Assembly (NCBI RefSeq): GCF_028609865.1
Contig: NZ_CP063194.1
Coordinates: 2,480,001 to 2,544,000 of the forward strand
Origin: Corynebacterium jeddahense
Lineage (GTDB): Bacteria; Actinomycetota; Actinomycetes; Mycobacteriales; Mycobacteriaceae
Length of the DNA: 64,000 bases
Reading direction: 5' to 3'
The position numbers were made by a program, and so were the translations under genes. Under the pieces are notes generated by a model. It was not told where the DNA came from. It saw nothing but the letters and a program-made list of their open reading frames with translations, and did not search any database. Below, in pieces: positions 40,782-50,100 of the stretch; the first letter of the stretch is position 1; each line of letters opens with the position of its first letter.

Positions 40782-43646
40782 CTACTGCTCCTTCGGCAGG
40801 ACGAGGACGAGCGGGCGGATAAGTTCACGGTCTGGTTCAAGCGAGGCGATCAGCGCGCGCTCCTCAGCGATCAGGTTCGCGGAGCGGCCAACGCGCAGCA
40901 TCTGCTGGCTGTCGTCCTTGGCGTGCTGCCAGCGGTCGGCGCGGTCGATCCAGTACTCGATGCGGCTGGTTGCGTGGTTGCGGGCGGCCGCCATCATCGG
41001 CTGCAGCTGGTTGCCGGCGATCTCCACAGACTTTGCGACGAGCTCCTGCGCGTTGTCCGGCAGTGTGAGCGTTTCCGGGTTGATGGCGTTTTCGGTCAGA
41101 TCGATGCCGCGCAACCACGCCACCGGGTCCTCGATGGTCTTGGGCAGCATGCCGCCAGCGACGGTGACAAAGGCGCGGGAGACCACCTGGCCGCGCTTGT
41201 TAGTCAGCGTGGCCATCAGCAGCACGGTGGGCATGTCCACCTCGCCCTCGATGGCGGTGATCTGGCCGGACGACAGCGAGGCCAGCGCGCGGTCCGTGGC
41301 CCAGTCCGTCACCGGGTGCAGCGGGCCCAAAAAGTGGGCCTTGGGCCACGTGGAACCGTCCTGGCCGGTGCGCGCGTTGCGCAGGATCTCATTGCCCACT
41401 GCGGTGTTGGTGGCTAGGAGGAACTTCTCGCGCACCTTGCGGTCCGCCAGGTAGTCCTGGGGCAGCACGTCCAGGCGGCGGCGCAGGTCCTCCGGCGGGG
41501 CGAGCTCGGCCACGCCGTTTTTGCCCAGCTCGTAGGCCACGCCGTTGGCGGCAAGCGCCTTCTCCGGTGCGCCGTAGAAGGCCTCGTTCAGCGCATCTTC
41601 CAGGTAGGCGATCTCCGAGGCGTACAGGCTCGTCGTGTGCGGGGCATTGGGGTCGGAAACGGGGCTTTCCGAAGGTTCGTCGTCAAGCCCGAAGCCCGAC
41701 ATCCACAGGTCGATGAGATCCTCCTCAGACTGCGCATCCGCACTCGCGACCTGCTCCGGGGACTTGACCACCTCATCGAAGCCGGCTTGGTTCTGGATCA
41801 CCCGGCGGATCTCATCCTCCTCGCCGGAGACGGTGTGCTTGCCGATGAGCGAGCCGACGTCGCCAAGCAACGCATGCGCCTCGTTCTCGCGGTTGATCAG
41901 CTTGGTCAGCACATGCAGCTCGCCCACGTAACCGCCCTGCTTCGTGTCCAGCAGGAGGGCTGCGATCTGCGGGGGTTCCATCTGCCCGTAGCGGTCCACG
42001 CGGCCGTTTCGCTGCTGGATGCGGATCAGCGACCACGGAATGTCGTAGTGGACCAGGTTGTGGCACAGCGTGTGCAGGTTCACGCCTTCCGACGCCACAT
42101 CGCCCGTGACCAGGATGCGCAGCTTGGAATCCTCGCGCTTGAACTCGTCTACGAGCCGCATCTGCTCCTCGTCCGAGAGCCCGCCGTGCATGACCTCCAC
42201 CGAACCGGCCGGCATCTTCAGGTCCTTGGTCAGGTTCTCCTTGAGCCAATGCAGCGTGGCCACCCGCTCCGAGAACACCACCGCCCTGGTTGTCTTGCCC
42301 TTGCCCACGCCGATCTCCTGGAGATAGTTGACCAACGCGGCGTACTTGTTGGAGTTTTGGCGGGTGACCTTGGCGTTGAGTGCTTTGAGGCGTTCCAGGG
42401 CTTCGCGCTGATTGGTGTCTGTTTGGGGGACGCGTTTGAGGCGGTTCTCGATGGTCTCTCCCAGCGCGGCGGGGGAGGAGAGGAACGCCTTGACCAGCGT
42501 CCACGGGAACAGGCGGTCCTGGGCCGGGTTGGCCTTGGCGCTATCCGGGTGGATCCAGGTCTGCTCCAACTCGCCAGCGACGGCGTTTTCCTCCGCGGAG
42601 GCCTCCACCGGGATGTTGACGGGGTCCTTGCGCTCCGCCCACTGCTCGCCGACCACGCTGGCGACCTCGTCGCTGTGGCGGTGGCGGCGGATGAGCAGGC
42701 GGGACACGGCGTCCTTGTCGATCTCCCCGTTGGGCAGCACCGCCGTGGGGTCCAGCAGGCGCAGGATCTCCTTGAAGCTCTCCGGGTCGCCGTTGTGCGG
42801 GGTGGCAGACGCCAGCAGCAGCGCCTCGGTTGTGGGCGCGAGGGTGCGGGCCAGCTCGTTGTTCTGGGTGCCCACGTTGGTGGCATTGTGGATCTCGTCG
42901 ATCACCACAGCGTCCCAGCGCACCTTCTCCAGCTGCGCGCGGTACTTCGGGCTCTTCAGCGTGTCCATGGACACGATCACGCGCGGGAAGTAGGTAAACG
43001 GGTTGCGGCTGGCCGGCAGCATTTGGCGCACGCGCTGGATACCGGTGGAGTCCAGGCGCACCAGCGGGATGGCGAAGCGTGACCAGAGTTCCTGCTGGAA
43101 CTGCTCCATGATGTGCTTCGGCGTGACCACGAGGATGCGCTCGCCGCGGCCGCGGCGGATCAGCTCGGAGAGGATCATGCCGATCTCGAGGGTCTTGCCC
43201 AGGCCGACGGCATCCGCGATGAGCACGCGGGGGCGGAGGTTGTCGTCGCTAAGCGCTTTGCGTACGGCGGTGAGCTGGTAATCCAGCGGATCCATGAGCA
43301 TCTGGTCCGCAACCGACAGCTCCTCCTGGTAGAGGGGCACGGGGGTCTGGCGCAGGGTGGTCTCCAGCCACAGGCGCGTGGTGCGGTAGCCGGGGGAGCG
43401 GTCCGGGACGACCTCCACCTTGGCGGGGTCGAAGACCTCCACGTCGTCGATGGCGGTGTAGAAGCTCGCCGTGGTGTCGCGGACGTAGTCCGACAGGCCG
43501 CGCACCTTGAGCAGGTACCCGTCCACGGACTGGGTGACGCTGGTGATCAGCCACAACTCGTCGCGGACCTTGACCATGAGGCCCGGCGCGTAGGCGGTGG
43601 AGTTCGCCGCATTTTCGGTGCGCGCTTCCTGCGTGGGAGAAGACAT
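40782..43646 (-). CDS. SNF2-type helicase (DrmD-like), first gene of the DISARM-like operon
   Basis: 954 residues, superfamily 2. Motifs: ADAVGLGKTLEIGMIL about 142, ILVVTPKHIMEQFQQEL, VVIDEIHNATNVG about 245, LLLASATPHNGDPESF, LVTGDVASEGVNLH about 510 and RIQQRNGRVDRYGQ about 540. The N-terminal ~100 residues (VKVRDELWLITSV) are a small beta domain seen in this helicase subgroup. It precedes the methyltransferase by 4 bp, the same drmD-drmMI order as in class 1 DISARM. A ParB site lies ~80 bp upstream. Confidence 0.92.
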   Translation of the reverse strand: MSSPTQEARTENAANSTAYAPGLMVKVRDELWLITSVTQSVDGYLLKVRGLSDYVRDTTASFYTAIDDVEVFDPAKVEVVPDRSPGYRTTRLWLETTLRQTPVPLYQEELSVADQMLMDPLDYQLTAVRKALSDDNLRPRVLIADAVGLGKTLEIGMILSELIRRGRGERILVVTPKHIMEQFQQELWSRFAIPLVRLDSTGIQRVRQMLPASRNPFTYFPRVIVSMDTLKSPKYRAQLEKVRWDAVVIDEIHNATNVGTQNNELARTLAPTTEALLLASATPHNGDPESFKEILRLLDPTAVLPNGEIDKDAVSRLLIRRHRHSDEVASVVGEQWAERKDPVNIPVEASAEENAVAGELEQTWIHPDSAKANPAQDRLFPWTLVKAFLSSPAALGETIENRLKRVPQTDTNQREALERLKALNAKVTRQNSNKYAALVNYLQEIGVGKGKTTRAVVFSERVATLHWLKENLTKDLKMPAGSVEVMHGGLSDEEQMRLVDEFKREDSKLRILVTGDVASEGVNLHTLCHNLVHYDIPWSLIRIQQRNGRVDRYGQMEPPQIAALLLDTKQGGYVGELHVLTKLINRENEAHALLGDVGSLIGKHTVSGEEDEIRRVIQNQAGFDEVVKSPEQVASADAQSEEDLIDLWMSGFGLDDEPSESPVSDPNAPHTTSLYASEIAYLEDALNEAFYGAPEKALAANGVAYELGKNGVAELAPPEDLRRRLDVLPQDYLADRKVREKFLLATNTAVGNEILRNARTGQDGSTWPKAHFLGPLHPVTDWATDRALASLSSGQITAIEGEVDMPTVLLMATLTNKRGQVVSRAFVTVAGGMLPKTIEDPVAWLRGIDLTENAINPETLTLPDNAQELVAKSVEIAGNQLQPMMAAARNHATSRIEYWIDRADRWQHAKDDSQQMLRVGRSANLIAEERALIASLEPDRELIRPLVLVLPKEQ

Positions 43647-43726
43647 ACTAGGCAGGTTATCCGGCGCGCCCGATGCGGGGGAGGTTTATATCGGACGGGT
43701 GTTTGAGCGGGGGTCGGTTGCGTGAC

Positions 43727-43740
43727 GTTTCACGTGAAAC
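43727..43740. other. parS site 1
   Basis: GTTTCACGTGAAAC, a perfect 14-bp palindrome identical to the core of the bacterial ParB-binding site. Intergenic, upstream of the SNF2-type helicase gene. Confidence 0.85.
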
Positions 43741-43766
43741 GGCAACGATTTTCGGGCGCTGACTAG

Positions 43767-44336
43767 CTAGCTGGCCGGCTGGTGGGTGTAGCCAGTCTCA
43801 GGCGTGTAGGTCCACTGCTCATTGAGATGGTCGATGAAGCTGATTTTGTCCACGCGCCACGTGTTGGCGTACACCACGGGCTTGAACCGCTCGTTTTCGT
43901 TGATGGAGACGAGGTTGCCCCAGCCGTACTTCGTTGTCTTGTGCTCGATGAAGAACTCACCCACGGGCAGTGCGACCATCTGGTGCGATTCGTGGCAGGT
44001 CCGCTCCTTGTCCTTGCACTTGACCTCCACCCGGAAGTCCTTCACCACCGTCGCACGCGGACCCTTGTTACTAATCACCACTCCCCACTGATTGTCGTCC
44101 CGCTTCGCCCAGTAGGCGTAGACACTCATCGCAACCGCATTGCGCCGTTGCTCCTCGTCTTTTTCGCGTTCCTCATCCTTGAACTTTTGGTTGTCATCCC
44201 GCATTTTCTCCGCGAGATCATTGGCCTTATTCGAGGTTTTCAGTGCCATGGCCGCCAAAATCGCTGCGGCGGCAGCCGCAATTGCCTCAATCAGCGAGAT
44301 GATGAAAGTTCCCATGCGGTTGAAGATAAAGGTCAA
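43767..44336 (-). CDS. Membrane-anchored coiled-coil protein, partner of ImmA-like gene
   Basis: 189 residues. One membrane helix near the N-terminus (FIISLIEAIAAAAAAILAAM, about 11-30) is followed by a highly charged helix (NDLAEKMRDDNQKFKDEERE) and a C-terminal domain that looks beta-rich (WGVVISNKGPRATVVKDFRV) with two cysteines. No family recognised. It follows the ImmA/IrrE gene by 43 bp on the same strand, so it may be the effector or target of that protein (inference). Confidence 0.7.
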   Translation of the reverse strand: MTFIFNRMGTFIISLIEAIAAAAAAILAAMALKTSNKANDLAEKMRDDNQKFKDEEREKDEEQRRNAVAMSVYAYWAKRDDNQWGVVISNKGPRATVVKDFRVEVKCKDKERTCHESHQMVALPVGEFFIEHKTTKYGWGNLVSINENERFKPVVYANTWRVDKISFIDHLNEQWTYTPETGYTHQPAS

Positions 44337-44379
44337 ACGCGGGGCTTGCAGGGCAAGTAGTGGTTAAGGGTACTTTGCC

Positions 44380-45399
44380 TTACGCGCTCACGAGCTTAAA
44401 GAGTGACGCATAAGTGCTGACGCCGAGGTGGCGGGACACTTCGCTATCCGCAATTTGCCCATGGCTCCATGCATGAGTGATCGAGTCGAAGAAACGGCTG
44501 CCTACGCGCAAGCGCACCATTGTGCGAAATGGGGGAGCGCCCCCGCTTTCACGCTTGTCGGATGGATGTGCTTCGAGTAACCCGGCCGCGTCTCTAGCTT
44601 CTGCGCGTGAGGTGGGGTCCTGCTCCACTGCCTCCAGCGGTGCAATCACCGCGGTCGCGAACCTGTTGCACCAACGCTCGACGTCCGCATGCTCAGAGTG
44701 ATCAGAGATACCAGTGCGCCCAAGAACAACGTGGCCCAATTCGTGGGCCAAGCTGAACAACTGGGCAGTTTTGGCATCCGCGGTGTTAACAAACACCAAG
44801 ACGTAGCCGCCGTCTTCGATCGTGAAGCCCCGGAACTCGCCAACGCTGAGCCTCCTCGAAGTGGTGTTACCGACGATCGAGTTTCTCGCCACCAAGATTC
44901 CGTCATCTTCCATGGCCGCAGCGAGCTCACTTACCTTGTCGCTTCCCGGGAGGGGCTTGCCCTTCTCGATACCGAGAAGCTCCCGTGCCCGTTCTGCCGT
45001 TTCAGCCGGATCATGCTCGACCGTGGCCGAGGCATACATTGTCGGTGGAGCGATATCCTCTTGAGCAGCGAACTCGGCGTACCAAGCGAGCCTGCTCTGG
45101 CTCGAACGGATAGTCTCCCGCAAATCGGCACTCACGGTACCCATCGCCTTGTTGCCGACGGTCCGAAAGTCCGTCACACCCACTCGCTCACCCGACGGCT
45201 CATCCAACAGCAATCGGCCGAAAGGAATGCGAGCGAGCTTCGAGAGCTCCCTCGCCTGTTTCAGCGTTGGGCGACTCTCACCCGAGTGCCACTGCGGAAG
45301 CTTTGGAAACCGCTTCTCCAATTCGCCTTCTGGCAGGCCAGTGCAATCCACCGCCCAAGCAAGCATGCGGGGCTGGATATTGACCCGGACAGCGCTCAT
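44380..45399 (-). CDS. ImmA/IrrE-family metallopeptidase with degenerate HTH
   Basis: 339 residues. The first ~65 residues (QPRMLAWAVDCTGLPEGELE, TLKQARELSKLARIPFGRLL) are the HTH-like head common in this family. The zinc site is SLAHELGHVVLGRTG at about 219 and the third ligand region is DVERWCNRFATAVIAP. Such genes are usually paired with a toxin such as a DUF4411 PIN protein; here the downstream partner is the membrane protein at 43767-44336, and upstream, 18 bp away, is hicB. Confidence 0.88.
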   Translation of the reverse strand: MSAVRVNIQPRMLAWAVDCTGLPEGELEKRFPKLPQWHSGESRPTLKQARELSKLARIPFGRLLLDEPSGERVGVTDFRTVGNKAMGTVSADLRETIRSSQSRLAWYAEFAAQEDIAPPTMYASATVEHDPAETAERARELLGIEKGKPLPGSDKVSELAAAMEDDGILVARNSIVGNTTSRRLSVGEFRGFTIEDGGYVLVFVNTADAKTAQLFSLAHELGHVVLGRTGISDHSEHADVERWCNRFATAVIAPLEAVEQDPTSRAEARDAAGLLEAHPSDKRESGGAPPFRTMVRLRVGSRFFDSITHAWSHGQIADSEVSRHLGVSTYASLFKLVSA

Positions 45400-45417
45400 C
45401 CCGACCTAAGTTCCCGT

Positions 45418-45753
45418 CTACGCGCTCGCGAGCTTCTGTGTCACCCACGCGTTCAAGGACACACCCTCCCGCGCAGCGTCCATGGCAAGACGGCGGTGGA
45501 GGGAACTGCTGACTCGCACATTGAACCGTCCGGAAAAGTCGCGCTGACCGAACGGCTGGGGGATAGGTTCACCGGTTTGCTGCATGTCTGCGATCACCTC
45601 GGCGACAAGCGCTCGGAGACCTGCACTCGACCGCTGGGCGTCCTCATCGAGCCAGCTCAAGGACGGAAACTCGGCAACGGTGGACACGTACTCACCGTCT
45701 TCCTCAGACCAGAAGGTTTGGTAGGTGTATTTATCCGACAAGCGTTCAGTCAT
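45418..45753 (-). CDS. hicB: HicB-type antitoxin
   Basis: 111 residues. N-terminal HicB fold (YQTFWSEEDGEYVSTVAEFP, then SLSWLDEDAQRS) and a C-terminal ribbon-helix-helix (RFNVRVSSSLHRRLAMDAAR). It begins 3 bp after hicA. It binds HicA and probably the palindrome at 46016-46039. Confidence 0.88.
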   Translation of the reverse strand: MTERLSDKYTYQTFWSEEDGEYVSTVAEFPSLSWLDEDAQRSSAGLRALVAEVIADMQQTGEPIPQPFGQRDFSGRFNVRVSSSLHRRLAMDAAREGVSLNAWVTQKLASA

Positions 45754-45756
45754 CGT

Positions 45757-46008
45757 CTACTCCTGCTCTTCTAGCTTCTTCACCGCAGCCAGCACCTGCT
45801 TGACCTGGTACGGCTTCGCCTTTCCGTGGCGGTTCTGGATATTGACGCGCGGATCGCCAACCCAGGGTGTCTTGTATGTATCGTGATCTCCGCCACTGTT
45901 GGGCCGCTTCTCAAAGAAGTGGTCGCACACCTTACGAAGATCGGCGTAACGAATGTTGTTGCCGGAACGCTGCATCGCGTCCAGGATCTTTTGGATATCG
46001 TCCCCCAT
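45757..46008 (-). CDS. hicA: HicA-type mRNA interferase toxin
   Basis: 83 residues from ATG 46008 (MGDDIQKIL); a GTG at 46026 would lie inside the operator. The catalytic-His region is SGGDHDTYKTP and the C-terminal helix is KPYQVKQVLAAVKKLEEQE, both typical of HicA. Gene order toxin then antitoxin, as usual for hicAB. It follows jetD directly. Confidence 0.85.
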   Translation of the reverse strand: MGDDIQKILDAMQRSGNNIRYADLRKVCDHFFEKRPNSGGDHDTYKTPWVGDPRVNIQNRHGKAKPYQVKQVLAAVKKLEEQE

Positions 46009-46015
46009 GGGAACC

Positions 46016-46039
46016 AGTAGTACCACACATAGTACTACT
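46016..46039. promoter_or_regulatory. Perfect inverted repeat, probable hicAB operator
   Basis: AGTAGTAC, 8-nt spacer, GTACTACT. It lies 8 bp before the hicA ATG and includes the jetD stop codon (46035-46037), so autoregulation of hicAB would act at the very end of the Wadjet operon. Confidence 0.6.
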
Positions 46040-47177
46040 CTGCAGTCGAATCACAAGGCCCCCACACCGCCTTAAACTCCGGCAACGCCAGCGCCCACTC
46101 GAGGGACACGCGCTCCTGCTCCAGTCGCTTCGCACCGGAGGCGACCAGGAACCGGCGGGCGCGTTCCTCGTTGTCGGTGAGGTGGGGGAGTACCCGGGTC
46201 GTGTCGCCGGGGTCGGCAACCGCAAGGTGCAGGAAGCGCTCAACCGTGTCCACGTCCATGGCCACGCTGACAACGGGAACCAAAGAACCCTCGCCAGTCA
46301 GCCGCGACCGAAGGGCGTTCAGGATGGCGTAACCGTCCGCATCCGCGTCACCCCAGTACAGCACCCGGCGGGCCTCGCGCACCCACGGCAGCTCCGGAAG
46401 CGCGCCGGCGGTGTACCCGGAGCCCCACACCAGTACCGCGCCGGACCCTCCGGGGGCCTGGGGAAGGGCCAGGAACGTCTCCTTGTTCTCCACCACGATC
46501 ACCAGCAAACCGTCGGGCAACGCCAGCGACCCGAACGGCACCGCCACATCCACCAACCCCGGCGCGGGCGCAAGCAAACCATCCAGGAACCGCACCCGTA
46601 TCAGCCGATCGCCCTCAGCCAGCCCCAGGTCGGTCACGCCGAGCAGGCGCTGCAGCAGTCCACGGTGCGCGGCGATCCACTTGGTGTCTAAGCCCTCGAT
46701 GGGCACAGCGCGGGCGCGCAGGCCGGACGAAGGTTTCACGTGAAACCATCGCAGAGCGAGGCACAGGCGGGTGAAGTCGTCGTCAGACAACACCAGCCAC
46801 GACGACCACGAGTGCACCGCCCGCTCCCGGAACTCCGGCCAATCCGGGAACAACCCCACCAACACCGCGAACCGCTCGCGGGCCAGCGCAACCTCCCCGG
46901 CGCGCCCGGCCACCTCCGCGATGCGGTCCCACCCGCTCAACGCCACACGCACCGGCACGTCCTGCTTGCCCATGCCAGCCCAGGAGCGGGTGGCCCACTC
47001 CACCTCCTCGGCGGGATGCCAGGCCTGCCAGGCGCGGACGAATGCGCGGGCACCGGCCTCGTCCGCGAGGACCTGCGCACGCGTCGGGGGATGGAGGGGA
47101 ACGGAGAGGGCCGAAGGTTCGTCGAGAAGCAGAAGCTCCATGTTGAACTTCACGGGCAACTGGTCAGGCAGGCGCAT
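46035..47177 (-). CDS. jetD: Wadjet protein JetD, Toprim-like nuclease subunit
   Basis: 380 residues. DUF3322-like N-terminal half and DUF2220/Toprim-like C-terminal half: VIVVENKETF about 225 (Toprim Glu) and LYWGDADADGYAIL about 272 (DxD). JetD cleaves plasmid DNA after JetABC loop extrusion in type I Wadjet. It overlaps jetC by 14 bp. Two features are embedded in the coding sequence: a parS site (WFHVKPSS) and a copy of the dispersed 22-bp repeat (DEPSALS). Last gene of jetABCD. Confidence 0.9.
   Translation of the reverse strand: MRLPDQLPVKFNMELLLLDEPSALSVPLHPPTRAQVLADEAGARAFVRAWQAWHPAEEVEWATRSWAGMGKQDVPVRVALSGWDRIAEVAGRAGEVALARERFAVLVGLFPDWPEFRERAVHSWSSWLVLSDDDFTRLCLALRWFHVKPSSGLRARAVPIEGLDTKWIAAHRGLLQRLLGVTDLGLAEGDRLIRVRFLDGLLAPAPGLVDVAVPFGSLALPDGLLVIVVENKETFLALPQAPGGSGAVLVWGSGYTAGALPELPWVREARRVLYWGDADADGYAILNALRSRLTGEGSLVPVVSVAMDVDTVERFLHLAVADPGDTTRVLPHLTDNEERARRFLVASGAKRLEQERVSLEWALALPEFKAVWGPCDSTAE
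46733..46746. other. parS site 2, inside jetD
   Basis: GTTTCACGTGAAAC within the coding sequence, read on the minus strand as part of WFHVKP. Confidence 0.85.
47109..47130 (-). repeat. Dispersed ~22-bp repeat inside jetD
   Basis: GGCCGAAGGTT + CGTCGAGAAGC, the reverse complement of the consensus with two changes, encoding DEPSAL near the JetD N-terminus. Confidence 0.55.
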
Positions 47178-50100
47178 GGGTATCTATGAGCTCGAAGGTG
47201 GAGCGGGCGACGGGGTCCTCGGTGTAGTGGACCACGATGGTGCCGTCCACGTAGGGGGAGAGGGTCTTGATCAGCTTCAGCGGGGTGGCCAGCACCATGT
47301 GGAAGCCGAAGCTGGTGAAGACGTCCATGGCGGTGCGGGTGAACACGGGGTCGGCGCGGTCGAAGGCCTCGTCCAGCACCACGGTGGCGTAGCGGGGCAC
47401 GTCCGCGTCCACGCCCGCCAGGCGGTAGCGCAGCGCGGCGGCGAGGCAGAAGAACACCAGCTTCTGCGCCTGGCCGCCGGACAACGCCGCCGAATCCACG
47501 TGGGTGTTGTGCACGGTGCCCTCGGCGTCGACCTCGTTGCCCACGAACTTCACGTGGCGGCGGGTGTCCAGCACCACGCTGCGCCAGCTGCGGTCGGCGC
47601 GCTCGGAGGAGCCGAGCCGGTCCATGATCGCGGCCAGGCGGTGGTAGCGCTCGATGGCGTTCTTCTCGTCTGCCTCGCTCAAGCTGCCGGCGGTGGCGTT
47701 TCGCAGGTCCTGCATGAAGTCGCGCACCACGCGGTCGCGGTTGTCGCGCACCTCAATCTGTAGGAAACGCCCCTCGGTGTAGGGGGAGCGGCGAAGCGAC
47801 GCGTTGATGGGCCCCAGGTTGGTCTCAATGTCGCCCTTGGCGCGCTGCAGCTCGGTGTAGATCTTGCTCAGGTGCATCACGGACTGGCCGTTGAGTAGGT
47901 CCAGGAAGCGGCCGCGGAACTCCGGAAGGCGGTCCGAGCGCAACGCGTCCAGGCGCGTGATGGCCTCGCCGGCGAACTCGGCCGTGGCCTGCAAGTCCGC
48001 GGACTCGGCGGACCACTGGGCGATGTACTGGGTCAGGATGGTCACGATGGCGTTGCTGGACTCCGTGATGGTCCGCGCCGCCTGCTTCGCCTGCGCATCC
48101 AGCTGTGCGGCTACCTTGTCGGCGCTGTCGCTCAGGTTCTCCTGGGTGAGGCGGCGCGTGGTGGCGGCGAGCATCGCCTCCAGCTCCTGCGCCAGCGCCG
48201 GGTCCACCTCAACCTGCGCCTCCTGGATGGTGCGCAGCCGTGCGCGGGCCTTCTCCAGCTCCCCGGCCACCACCGCGAGCTGGCCCGTCACCCCGGCGAG
48301 CTCCCGCTCGGTGGCCTTGAGCGCCTCGGACGCCTCCCGCCACGCCTGCTCCAGCTCCTGCGCCTCGGGCGAGGAGGTCAGGCGCGCAAGCTCCGCGCGT
48401 AGGCCGGCCAGGACCTCCTCCACACCGGATACGTCTACGTCCGCCCATTCGAGCGCGTCGATGGTGGTGGCCAGCTCCACATCGCGCTTGTGCGCCTGCT
48501 GCTTGCGCTCCACATCGCTCAGCCGGTTGCTGGCGGCCGCGGTGGCGCGTTTCGCGTCCGCAAGCTCCGCCCGCAGCGCCTCCACCTTGGCGTGGTTGGA
48601 GGAGCCGAGGCGGTAGTCGCGCCGCACGCCCAGGCGGCGCCGGTCGTTCTTCACGTACCGCGCAGAGCCGGTCCTATCCGCCGGGTTGCGCTCCAAACCG
48701 TCGATGGTGGCCGCGCGCTGCGTCTGCCGCTCCAGCTCCTCCACGGTGCGCACCAGCGCGTAGTCGAAGGTGGTGGCCAGCATGCGCATGAGCCACGGCC
48801 GCATCGCGTGCTCCACCACCCGCACCTTATGGAACAGGCTGTCCGCGTTCCTCGGCCCGCGCGGCACCTCCACGCCCTCCGGCACGGTGCGGTACTCCAG
48901 CCGCATCCCTACGTGCCGGCCGTTGACCCAGCCACTCACCTCGCGCTCCAGCTCCGCGGGCACCAGCAGGGTCACCGCGAACCCGCCCAACAGGCGCTGG
49001 ATCACCGGCTCCCACTCCGTCTGCTCCGGCAGCACGTCGATCAGCTCGCCCACGTACGGCAGCTCGCCCACCGTCAGGCCGGTGTCCGCGCACAGCCGCG
49101 CGCGCAGCTCCACGTACGCCTGCTCGATGTTGGAGGAGCGGCTGCCTAACGACGCCAACTCCGCCCCCACCGCCGCCTCCGCGTCAGCGAGCCCGTCGCG
49201 TTCCCGGCGCGCCGCGAACCAGGCCTCCAGCAGGCGCTGCTCCTGCTCCGGCGCCGCCGCCAGTTCCGTGGCGGCCTGGGCCTTCAGCTCCGCGAAACGC
49301 TCCGTGTCCAACGGGCCTTCTAGCTGCGCCACGGCCTGGAGCTTTTTCACCTCCTTTGCACGCCGGGCAAGCGTCTGCTCCTCCCGCGCGATCTCGCGCT
49401 CCAGCGCGCCCAGGCTCTCCCCGGCGAAGTGCTCGCGCCGCATCGCCGCGCGCTGCAGCGCCTCCTGCTGCGTGGCCTTGCGCGCGGTAAGGGATTGCGC
49501 CTGCACGTCCAGGGCGACGTGGTGGGCGGAGCTGACGTCGATACGCTCGCGCAGCTGCTTCGCCTCAATCGCACGCCGCACGTGCGGCAGGGCGGCAGAC
49601 AGCGCGGCCGTGTGCTCCTGCGTCGCCTGCGCGTCCTTGAGCTTGGAGTTCAGCCCAGGCAGGGGAGCGAGCGTCTCAATCTGCTGGTGCACGTCTTCGA
49701 GCCGCTCGTACGCCTGGCGCAGGTCCTCGTGCGTGGCCACGGCGTCTTCCGCGATCTTGAACGTGCCCGGTACGTCCAGCATGTAGTTGCGGAACAGCTC
49801 GTCCATGCTGCCCAGGGATTTCGCGGATTGGGTGCGGTAGAGAAGCATCTGCGCTTCCTCGCTGCCGATGCCCAGCTTGGCGCGGAAGCGGTTGGCAAAC
49901 ACGGAGTACTGCTCCGTGAACGTCACCCCGGCCGTCTTGTACGCTGCCTCCAGCTTGCGCTTGTCCAGCGAGTTCTGCAGCAGCGGCACGAACCCGTCCA
50001 CGTCCACCTCGCTGGGGAAAATGCCGTAGAGCGTCTTCACCTGCGCCTCCTGCTGCTGCCCGGCGTTGAGGCGGTAGATCGCGGTGAGCGTGAGCGACTC

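Noticed and set aside
22966-43646. BREX system
   Set aside because: A PglX-like methyltransferase is present, but no PglZ, BrxC/PglY, BrxL, BrxA or BrxB homologue can be seen; the helicase set fits DISARM better.
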